From Aurantiochytrium sp. KH105 (lineage: Eukaryota; Sar; Bigyra; Thraustochytrida; Thraustochytriidae): a DNA stretch of 64,000 bases. The stretch is from the NCBI GenBank assembly GCA_003116975.1, contig BGKB01000218.1, positions 1 through 64,000 on the forward strand, in the 5' to 3' direction. How positions within the stretch are numbered: the stretch's first letter is position 1; the number at the start of each line of letters is the position of its first letter. This document shows positions 43,644 through 53,600 of this stretch, piece after piece. The notes under the pieces are model-generated. The model was not told the origin of the DNA. It was given only the letters and a program-made list of their open reading frames with translations, and did not search any database. The translations under genes and the position numbers were made by a program.

Positions 43644-44203
43644 GAGGAGCGATACAGACATTTATGTAGAATAGGCAAGGCCCTGGAAGTTGTTTCTATA
43701 CCGAGCGTGTCTCCAAGAATTAGCGATGCGGACACATGGATATAGATTGTCTTTCCAAGTTGGTTTTTATGTACATGTACATGTTTGTACAAAGTGCGTT
43801 AGCGGTTTCATGCAAAGGAAAAGCAGAAACCCCATGATCATGGCGCTTTCACTTTTTCTTTCCTATGCTACTGCAATGAGAGATCACTACCGCATGATCG
43901 TGCTTTCCGTCCAAACATATTGCTGTTTTTACGGCTGTCTTAGCGACGGCTCATCCGCTATGAGTACGAGACCAATGTAGATGAACCCTCTTCTCGTTGT
44001 TTGCATCGAGGAAGGACACGACAAACAAGTGATGACATGTTTGAGTGAGAAGATTTGGAAGGGAGCAATTGATTCTTTCTCTCTGGCTGATGTTGAACGG
44101 CAAAAAGTGAGATTCTGATTTGTTTGTGTTTAAAATTTTATTTTTGCTTCAGATTCATGCATGATGAGCGAGTATTTTCATCAAAGAAAAAAAAAGATAA
44201 GAC
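43644..44203. other. Convergent intergenic, no gene seen
   Basis: 560 bp, AT-rich, containing a palindromic ATGTACATGTACATGT at 43769-43784. It holds two 3' UTRs. Confidence 0.5.
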
Positions 44204-45322
44204 TCACGCGAGTGCCTCGAGCAAATCTTTGACATCAACTGTCGATGGATGATCGGGCCCAAGATGCGAGACGTAGAGACTATGTGCAGTTGCGATACTT
44301 TGCTTTGCCACATCAAGCTCGCGCTCCATGAGGAGCCTGAGAAGCCCAAGAGTGAAGTGAGCCTCGCCTGTTGCAATGTGATTGTCGCCGAGAAATTGTC
44401 TTCGTACGTCGAGAATCTTTAAAAGCATCTGCATTGCTTCCTCGCATTGCGCTTCGGAAAGCGGATCCGTATCGTCGCCGGACATGCGTACCGCCGAGAG
44501 ATACTTGTACCAAATATCAACAACCTTGTCATAGAGCGCCAGCGCGGCTTCCACACGATGCTGTGCGTCAAAGACGCACGCTAGGTTGAAATACCCAACC
44601 GAGACTTTGACGTGCTCCGGTCCGGACGCGAGGCTCGTCCAGTAAATGTCCTTGGCTAGGTGCTCGGCAGCTTCGGCATGCTTGCCCTCAGCAGCACATA
44701 ATTTACCGAATGTTCGTTCGAGCTGTGCTTTGATTTCGTTCGGACAGTCGGGCGTCTTGAGAACACTCCAATTGGCGAGTCCAAGAAATTCCTGCACCGG
44801 GCGAAAGTTTCGCATGCCGAGATGGCACTGTGCAAGAAGCAGATACGCTGGGACGAGATCAATGGTATCGTCACCATAGACCTCTTTGGAAAAGGAGAGA
44901 CACTGCATGGCACCCGGAATGCTCAGCTCGTACTCGCCCTTGATGAGAAAGCGTTGCGCGATACGCTGAGTGAGATCCACAAGAGCACGCTTGCTCATGA
45001 GAATCGAGTACTCGCGCTTCTGTCGCTCCTCCTCAGAACCGATGATGACAGGTTTGGCACGCAATTGGCTCACCAGTGGCAAGAGCTTGTGCATAATGCC
45101 TTCCCAAGAGAGAATGGCGTCTTCCTTGCTGCCATAGTAGAGCGAAGTGAAAGGAGTAATCATTTTCACGCCTGCTGCCACCCCAGTGAGCTCGCATACA
45201 TACCTGACGCCCTTGGGCGCGGAAAGCGCATTCAGGGTCTCGATGCGGTACCCCTGCACCTTGCTTTGCTGCTCCCACGTCGGGTACAGCTCGGGCTGCT
45301 TGCCCTCCTTCATCTCGCCCAT
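44204..45322 (-). CDS. ZMYND12: ZMYND12-like axonemal TPR protein with degenerate MYND finger
   Basis: 372 residues from MGEMKEGKQ at 45322. After a short N-terminus, the place of the MYND finger is taken by RYVCELTGVAAGVKM and LYYGSKEDAILSWEGIMHKL, which keeps the MYND-like spacing and LYY but only one Cys. The rest matches ZMYND12: GSEEERQKREYS, DLVPAYLLLAQCHLG, FLGLANWSVLKTPDCPN, AAEHLAKDIYWTSLASG and GYFNLACVFDAQHRVEAA. These form TPR-like helices to the C-terminus. In animals and trypanosomes, ZMYND12 acts with TTC29 and DNALI1 in the flagellar axoneme. This implies a flagellated stage in the host. Regulation is not visible; it is divergent from the ubiquitin-like gene across about 1 kb. 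Confidence 0.85.
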   Translation of the reverse strand: MGEMKEGKQPELYPTWEQQSKVQGYRIETLNALSAPKGVRYVCELTGVAAGVKMITPFTSLYYGSKEDAILSWEGIMHKLLPLVSQLRAKPVIIGSEEERQKREYSILMSKRALVDLTQRIAQRFLIKGEYELSIPGAMQCLSFSKEVYGDDTIDLVPAYLLLAQCHLGMRNFRPVQEFLGLANWSVLKTPDCPNEIKAQLERTFGKLCAAEGKHAEAAEHLAKDIYWTSLASGPEHVKVSVGYFNLACVFDAQHRVEAALALYDKVVDIWYKYLSAVRMSGDDTDPLSEAQCEEAMQMLLKILDVRRQFLGDNHIATGEAHFTLGLLRLLMERELDVAKQSIATAHSLYVSHLGPDHPSTVDVKDLLEALA

Positions 45323-46336
45323 GGTGAGTGGTGAACTTGGCCTGTGTCTCCAACCAAGCACGACAACAACGCCGAGAAAGCTCTTTGTTGGTTCGCTTCG
45401 ATCGCAAACGACCGCACGATGAAGCAATCAATCAAATCAGATGAAATGAAATGAAATCAAGCAAGCAAGCGATCAATGAAGCGGACGCTGCACCGATCGA
45501 GAGGCACCGAGGCTTCCGATCGATGCAGGATGCGTCAGCGTGTCTGATCAATCGGATCGAGGGCCTCGCACTCAGACCCGGTGTGTCGCCTATCGAGCAA
45601 GAAGGAGGCCAAGAGGCAGGCAGGCCAGGCCAACTTGCCAAGCAAAGCAAAGCTCCCGTCAAACAAAAGGACGAAGCAAGCAAAAAAAGCACGTGCGAGC
45701 CAACATAAACGCAGCCAATGCAGCCGGTCGCTCAGTCCATGGCTCGCCAAGTATCGCTCGATACCTTCCTTGCTCGAGACAAGCAAAGGACGCCCCCCGC
45801 CCCCTCCCCCAAAAAAGACAGACCAAAAAAGAGATCCGTTGGTCAGGTTCTCCGTCGACCCAGACTGCGAAACCCGTTTTTGCGCGGGCCGTCCCCTGGG
45901 GGAAGCGCCCAGTGGGGCCGGAGGGCGAGTGATCTTCATTTCCTTTCCTTTCTTTTCCTTTCTTTTCCTTTCCTTTCCTTTCAAAGTTCTATTCTTCTTT
46001 CCTTTCCTTTCTATTCTTCTTTTTGCCGGCCCGGGCGCGACAGACGACCAACGAGCCCGGCAAGGCACGGCACGGCACGGCACGGCAAGGCAAGGCAACG
46101 CGCCCCGCCCGCCGCAGCAGCCCCGAGCCCGCGCGCGAGCACGCTCTTGCGCCCACGACCTCTTCCGGAGCGCCGGCCGCGAGCGAGACAGATCGTGAGC
46201 GAACAATCGATCGATCGGGCTCGCGAGCTCGAGCTCGGTATATATCTTTCGGGTGCGCGCGCGCAGACGAGGAGCAGGGAAAGGGGCACTCGCGCAGCAG
46301 CGGCGGCGGCAGCAGCAGTAGACTCGCCACACAAGC
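45323..46336. promoter_or_regulatory. Divergent promoter region with CTTTC and GGCAC repeats
   Basis: 1.0 kb between the ZMYND12-like gene (-) and the tandem ubiquitin-like gene (+). It holds TTTCC/TTTTC repeats at about 45938-46020 and GGCAC/GGCAA repeats at about 46061-46100. Open frames here are low complexity. Confidence 0.5.
46239..46245 (+). promoter_or_regulatory. Possible TATA box
   Basis: TATATAT lies 92 bp before the ATG of the ubiquitin-like precursor in an otherwise very GC-rich region, a plausible core-promoter position. The start site of transcription is not known. Confidence 0.4.
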
Positions 46337-46976
46337 ATGCGCGTCTTTGTTCGATTCGGAGACGCAAAGGTACGTGGACGCAAGACTTGCTCGGGAAAGG
46401 AATCCTTGGAGAACGCGCGCAGTCGAGATGACAGGATAACTAACGACTTGCCACGCTGCGAAAATCGAAAACGATCACTTACGAAAACGTGTCGTCATCT
46501 TTTTTCTGCTCTCTTTTGCTGGGACGCAGGGTCTGGAGGTGAAGACCAGCCCAGAGGCCACGCAGGAGACAATTTTTGAGGCGCTCTCGAACCAGGCTGG
46601 TCTCCCTGCCGATGCCGTGTCAAGCCTCCGGCTGTCGTGTGGACGCGGAGTGCTCGAGGCAGGTTCGTCTCTGAGCGCGCAGGGCGTCGAAGACGGGTCA
46701 ACGCTCGTTCTGGCCCCGCGCGCGCTTGGTGGCATGCAGATCTGGATCAAGACGCTGACCGGTCGCAAGACACCATACAACTTTGAGACCGATGTCAAGG
46801 TGATTGACGTCAAGCACGCGCTTCAAGAAAAGGAAGGTATTCAAGTCGACCAGATCCGCCTCATTTTCTCAGGCAAGCAGCTTGCTGACGACAAGCAGCT
46901 CGGTGACTACAACGTCAGTGCCGGCGCCGTCATTCATATGGTGCTCCAGCTCCGTGGTGGTGCTGCTACCCATTAG
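46337..46976 (+). CDS. Tandem ubiquitin-like precursor (FUBI-like + NEDD8/ubiquitin-like), two exons
   Basis: Exon 1 46337-46369 (MRVFVRFGDAK) and exon 2 46530-46976 join at AAG|GTACGT and GACGCAG|, giving 159 residues. Residues 1-79 form a divergent ubiquitin-like domain ending STLVLAPRALGG; the MxxFVR start and LGG end recall the FUBI domain of FAU. Residues 80-155 are exactly 76 long, begin MQIWIKTLTGR and end MVLQLRGG, followed by AATH. Ubiquitin positions K6, K27, K33 and K48 are kept; K11 is Arg, K29 and K63 are Ala, and residue 72 is Gln. Position 72 separates ubiquitin (Arg) from NEDD8 (Ala), so this looks RUB/NEDD8-like. Cleavage after both Gly-Gly pairs would release two modifiers (inferred). 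Confidence 0.85.
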
Positions 46977-47691
46977 TGGATGTCATGTCACGCTACGTCA
47001 CTTTCGCCCCGCATCCGCTCACGTCCCCGCTCGCGGTGCCCGCCCAACCACGGACAGGGCTTTTCATCTCAACTCACAGTCAGCTCAGCCCACAAACTGC
47101 CTATCCCCGCGATCGACCACTGCCGGCCCCATCCCACCCACCCACCCACCCACCATTACGCACGCACGCACCACTAGGCCTAACTAACCACCAACAACAA
47201 TGACAACAGACAATCAATCACATGCAAGCCAATCTTGTTGCTCGTCGTCACAGCCTTAGCTAGTCCCTACCTTATAAATCGCTTGCGCAACCCGTTTTCA
47301 AGAATAACCGCCTAACGGCTATTTTCTTTCGGAACCCTCATTTCTCTCTCTCTGGCAAGTGGAGGCCCGCTCTCGGGGTGTCTGGGCTCGCTGTATCAAC
47401 TTCGATTATGCATGAACATACAACCATAGCACACGCATTCACTGCTCGCGGGAAGAGTGCAAAAGAGCGCCTGTAACCACCCGCCCCCACTTTGCGCGGC
47501 GTCTGGCCTTTCTCGACATAAAGTCATACTTGTTGTTGGTCTCAGGCAAGCAAACCCTTCGGCAGAACGCAAGGTCCGGGCGGCGACCAAGGCGGTGCGT
47601 CTGCCTCTGCCTTTGCCTCTGCTTTTGAAGCTGCCGTCGCCGCTCGCTTCAGCAGCTGCTGACTCAGCAGCTGTCGCCACCTGTTGAGACG
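46977..47691. other. Intergenic with (CCCA)n, no gene seen
   Basis: 715 bp between two plus-strand genes; (CCCA)n at about 47132-47154 and GCACGCACGCAC just after. No gene is supported. Confidence 0.5.
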
Positions 47692-50600
47692 ATGAAGGAC
47701 GTCGAGATGCTCGAGGCCGAAGCCATGCGCGTGCTTCAGCGCATTCGGGCCATACCCAAGACGCCAATACCAGCAGGCAAAAAGTCCAAGAACAGGACCA
47801 TGACGAACGACTTCCGGCGCAACAGCCTCGAGAATGGCAGCTACGTCGAGGAGGCTCGCGAAGAAGGGAGCTCTGCCCTTGCCCGCGTCAAGATGGGCCT
47901 CGATGCTGAGCAGGCCATCGCCGTGAGGGCATACGTGGATCGCACCTCTGACACGGTCATCCCAGGCGCGTCTTCGCCACCCGCTTTGCGCGAGGAACAC
48001 GTCGCCCGCTTACGCGAGCTAAAAAACTGGGCGCAGGGTCGCAACGAGCAGCTTGACGACCTCATCGATATTGCTGTCAACGCATGTAAAAATGGAGTCG
48101 CCCCGCTAACAGGTGTCCGCTACGGCGCCGCTTTGCTCACACGCGGAGGCTTCGTTTACAGTGGGTGCAATATTGAGAGCAACGAGACTACGCTGAGCAC
48201 GAGCGCGGAAAAGATGGCCATCCTCAAGGCCATCAGCGCAGGTGAGAACGAGTTCGAGTGCATGGTGCTCACGTGGGACCAGACCGAGAACCCTCGCTTC
48301 CCTATGCCCAGCGGCGCTTCGCGACAATACCTGGCCGAGTTTGGCGACTTTGAGGTTGTCCTTGTACGTGCAGACCCAGCGCGCACGCGGAAAGAGCTCA
48401 CCACTGCAGAGCTTTTGCCACAGATGCCTTCGGCGCGGGCAACGCAAGGCGACGGACACTCGCTGGGGTCTCCAGGGATGATTCGAGGACCTCGTGGGCG
48501 CAGCCCGCACTCATCACCACGACGAAGCGCCCTGCGGATCACGGAGAAACTCCGCTCTCCAGGGCCCGCGCACGTACGCAAAGTCTCGGTGCCCGACATC
48601 CACGCAACTCCTGTGCGGGACTGGGCTGTGCGCCATGTGCTCACATGGCTCGACCAGGAATGCGACCTGCCCTCGTACAAGTACAACTTTCAGGAGGCGA
48701 GTGTGAATGGGTCGATGCTCTTGCAACTCGCACCGCAAGATATGCAAGAACTTTTGGGCGTACATCATCCTCTTCATTTGAGTAAATTGCAAAAGGGATT
48801 GCAAGAATTGCGGAGACGCGAAGTCATGGAATCTGGCGTCGAAGAAAATGACATGGCTGGAGTCGTCGATGCTCTGCGCGAGAATGAAATTGTGCTTGTG
48901 GCGCGTCTAAAGGAGGCTTTTGACCAGGCCGACACCCAGGGTCATCGCCTTTGCGGTGTCGAGCAGCTTCATGGTGCTCTGGCGGCCCTAGGCTTCGAGA
49001 TCCCCAAGGTAGAGCTGCAAACTTGGGTGGACAGTTTTGGTCAGGGAGCGCCGGGACTCTCTTTTGCCCAGTTTGTGCAAGCGTTCTTTGCTTCGACGCG
49101 GGCGTCCTCGTCAGAGCTTGGATTGTGCGTGACGAGCCCTCGACGCAGCACGCCCGGAGAGGACAAGAACGATCGGCTCCTTTTGCGCGAGGACGGCCAT
49201 GTTCGCTGCAGAGAGAACCGCGCGTACAGCTCTTGGGTTGAAGAGCAGCGTGCGCAGTCTGCGCAACGAGTGCTGGGGGGCGGCACCGTGGGCAGTGATG
49301 CAGCAGACACCAAATTGCAGCGCGGGCGGAATCATGAACTTGCTCTGTGGCTCAAGGGCGAAGATGGCGCAGAAACAAGCAACCGCGTCAAGTCTTTCAT
49401 GCGCTTGCGCAAACGACCAGCCTTGGCGCTCAACATCTCGCAAGAAGTTGGCACCGAGGATTTTGCCCGACTTAAGCGGATCTTCGACCGCGCTGACCGT
49501 GACCACGTGGGTGAAATCACGCGCCATGAGGCAGCTCGCGCACTCTCGCACACCGGCATGCGTGTGTCTGCAGTAGAGGTAGGCCAGTACTTGCGGCTGC
49601 AAGGACTGGATAGCGCGACGCCTCTTGATCTCTTTGAGTTTGCGCGCGCCTTTGCATACTTTGTCAAGCAGCGGGACATTGCGCTCGCAAGCGAAACGCT
49701 CGAAAACCCGACGTTGGAGACTGTGGGCAGTCGAAACACCGTCGAAATTTCCTCCAGCAATAAACGCTGGCCTGTCGCCTATGACCCTACAGGTTTCTTG
49801 CTTAAAGCACGCAAACATCGTAAACACCATAAACACCGCAAGACGTCCAAGCGGCGTGGGCGATCTCCTCGCTCCAAACGCCGTGCACGTAGGTCACGTT
49901 CGTGGTCCAGCAGTAGCGGGAGCTCTAGCAGCGAGAGCTCTGAGGATAGCAGCAGTGACTCTGCCAGCGATAGCTCGGAGAGCGAGACCGGCAGCTCAGA
50001 AAGCGACTCTGGGTCCAGTGGCCAGAGCAGCGGCTCGGATAGCTCGCGAACGTCCACGTCCGCTTCAGAATCTGATTCTGACTCTGCGTCGACATCTAGT
50101 TCGGCTTCGAGCTCGCGGTCTCATCGTCGCCGCCGCAAAGAATCTCGATCACGCCATGGCAAGAAGTCAAAGACCGAAAAACGCAAACCCGTTGTCATGG
50201 GTCGCCACGTCGTTCGCAAGGTGGAACGCGCGTTTGAAAAGCACCAAAAGAGTGGCAGCCGCGGTCAGCTTGCCATGAATAATGTCCTGATGGCTTTCAA
50301 GTCCATTCCTCGTAGTGGAAGGAGCAAGCCACTCCCTTCCGCGGATGAACTGCGTACCTACTTTCGCAAAGAGGACATTTACTACTATGTGACTCGCAAG
50401 CAGTTTGTGCGCGCATATGCAAGATTGTGCTACGATGTTGTCGACGAAGATTACGAGGTCAAATCAACGTCTCGATCCTCGTCCGCTCGACGACGCCGAG
50501 ATGGGTCTGGCAGCGACAATGCGTCAGGAAGCGACGCAGAGACATGGCGAAAGGGCGACATTGTCGAAGCACGGGCCCGAGGAAGCTCAAGCTGGCGGCG

Positions 50601-53600
50601 TGGCGAGCTGACTCGCGTCAATGCCGACCGCACAGTGAATATTCTCTACGATGACGGCGACACCGAACGCTCTGTTCGTCCGTCACTTCTTCGGCGCTAC
50701 AAGCGGCGTGGGAGGCGACCTGACGTCCCAGAGCTTTCCTCTGGTTCCGACTCTGACGGTGAGGATCGAGGTCGCAAGCGGTCTCGCGATGAAGATGGTA
50801 ATATGCGACGCGGCGATCGCGTAGAGGCGCGCTTTAAAGGCGGCTCGAAGTGGTACAAGGGCCGGGTAACTCGTGTGGGTGCTGGCGGCAGAGCCTTTGA
50901 TATTGATTACGACGACGGCGACAAAGAGCGCAGTGTTCCTGCGTCGAGGGTTCGACGACTCGACAGTGGATCCTCGAGAGATCAAGATGACGATGCTCTT
51001 GCTGAAGGCGACCGCGTCGAAGCACGATTCAAGGGTGGCTCCAAATGGTACAAGGGAAAAATTGTTCGTGTTAACGCGGACGGAAGCTACAATATTGATT
51101 ACGACGATGGTGACCAAGAGCGCCGAGTTGCTGCAAGCAAGGTCCGCAAGCTCGGCGGTAGCAATGGGGGTGGTCGAAGAAGTAGTCCTCGACGTGGTGG
51201 CCGAGACGATATTGATACTGAAGATGATGGTGGTGGCACACACCGCGAAGGCGACCGCGTTGAAGCTCGCTTCAAAGGTGGGTCGAAGTGGTACAAGGGC
51301 AAAATCACACGCGTCAATGCCGATGGCACCTTCAATATTGACTACGATGATGGTGATAAGGAACGTCGCGTTGCTTCGAGCAAGGTGCGCAAGCTTGGAG
51401 GTGGCGGAGGAGGTCGAGGGAGCCCCCGTCGTGGCGGACGTGACGAATTTGATACGGAGGATGATGCCGGTAGCGGTCTTCGCGAGGGTGATCGCGTGGA
51501 AGCTCGCTTCAAGGGTGGGTCGAAATGGTACAAGGGCAAGATCACGCGCGTCAACGCCGACGGTAGCTATAACATCGACTACGACGATGGTGACCAAGAG
51601 CGTCGCGTTGCGTCAAGCAAGGTGCGCAAGCTTGGCGGCGGTGCTGGAAGAGGAAGCCCTCGGCGAGGTGGTCGTGATGAATTTGATACCGAAGACGATG
51701 CCGGTGGCGCTTTACGCGAGGGCGATCGTGCGGAAGCTCGATACAAGGGCGGGTCAAAATGGTATAAGGGCAAGATTTCACGCGTCAACGCCGATGGTAG
51801 CTATAACATCGACTACGACGATGGTGACAAGGAGCGCCGTGTTGCAGCAAGCAAAGTCCGTAAAGTTGGAGGCGGAAGTCGAGGAAGCCCTCGTCGCGGC
51901 ACACGTGATGAATTTGATACTGAAGATGATGCCGGTGGCAGTTTTCGCGAGGGTGATCGTGTGGAAGCTCGGTACAAGGGCGGGTCGAAATGGTACAAGG
52001 GCAAAATTACTCGCGTCAATGCAGATGGCAGCTACAACATCGACTATGACGACGGCGACCAAGAACGTCGTGTCATTCCAAGCAAGGTGCGCAAGCTCGG
52101 CGGCGGTCGAGGTAGCCCTCGGCGAGGTGGCCGCGACGAATTCGACACCGAAGACGACGCAGGTGGCGCTTTGCGTGAAGGTGATCGTGTGGAAGCCCGG
52201 TACAAGGGCGGATCCAAGTACTACAAGGGCAAAATTAGCCGCGTTAATGCCGATGGAAGCTACAACATCGACTATGATGATGGCGACAAGGAACGGCGTG
52301 TTGCTTCGAGCAAAGTTCGCAAGCTTGGTGGAGGTGGACGAAGCAGCCCTCGCCGAGGTGGACGAAGCAGCCCTGGTGGTCGTGGGGACATCGATACAGA
52401 AGACGATGCTGGCGGCATTCTGCGCGAGGGAGATTGCGTGGAAGCTCGGTACAAGGGTGGAGCCAAGTGGTACAAGGGCAAGATCACTCGCGTCAATGCA
52501 GATGGCAGCTACAACATCGACTACGACGACGGCGACCAAGAGCGCCGCGTTGCATCAAGCAAGGTGCGCAAGCTTGGTGGCGGTGCTGGAAGAGGAGGAA
52601 GTCCTCGGCGAGGTGGTCGTGACGAATTTGATACCGAAGACGATGCAGGTGGAGTCTTGCGGGAAGGCGATCGTGTGGAAGCTCGATACAAGGGTGGATC
52701 CAAGTACTACAAGGGCAAGATTAGCCGTATCAACGCTGACGGGAGCTATAATATTGACTATGACGATGGCGACCAAGAGCGCCGCATTGCACCGAGCAAG
52801 GTGCGTAAGCTCGGAGGAAGCCCTCGTCGAGGCGGGCGGCCGAGTTCGGATACCGAAGACGACGCCGGCGGAGTCTTGCGCGAGGGTGATCGTGTGGAAG
52901 CTCGGTACAAGGGCGGCTCCAAGTACTATAAGGGAAAAATTAGCCGCGTTAATGCTGACGGAAGCTACAATATCGACTATGACGATGGCGACCAGGAGCG
53001 ACGTGTTGCGGCGAGCAAGGTGCGCAAGCTTGGAGGGGGTGGAGCGAGAGCAGGAAGTCCTCGTCGAGGCGGGCGTGATGAACTTGATACTGAAGACGAC
53101 GCTGGTGGCGCTTTACGCGAAGGCGATCGCGTGGAAGCTCGATACAAGGGCGGCTTTAAGTGGTACAAGGGCAGAATATCTCGTGTCAACGCTGACGGGA
53201 GCTACAACATCGATTATGACGACGGTGACCAAGAGCGGCGTATTGCACCAAGCAAAGTTCGCAAGCTTGAAGGTAACAAACCTGGGCGAGGCGGGCGCCC
53301 AAGCTCGGATACGGAAGATGACGCCGGTGGCGTCTTACGTGAAGGCGATCGCGTCGAAGCTCGATACAAGGGCGGATCCAAGTACTACAAGGGTAAGATC
53401 AGCCGCGTTAACGCGGACGGTAGCTACAATATTGACTACGATGACGGCGACCAAGAGCGACGTGTCATTCCCAGCAAGGTTCGTAAGCTTGGTGGTGGTG
53501 GAAGAGGAAGTCCTCGGCGAGGTGGTCGTGACGAAATTGATACCGAAGACGATGCCGGTGGAGTCTTACGTGAAGGCGATCGCGTGGAAGCTCGATATAA

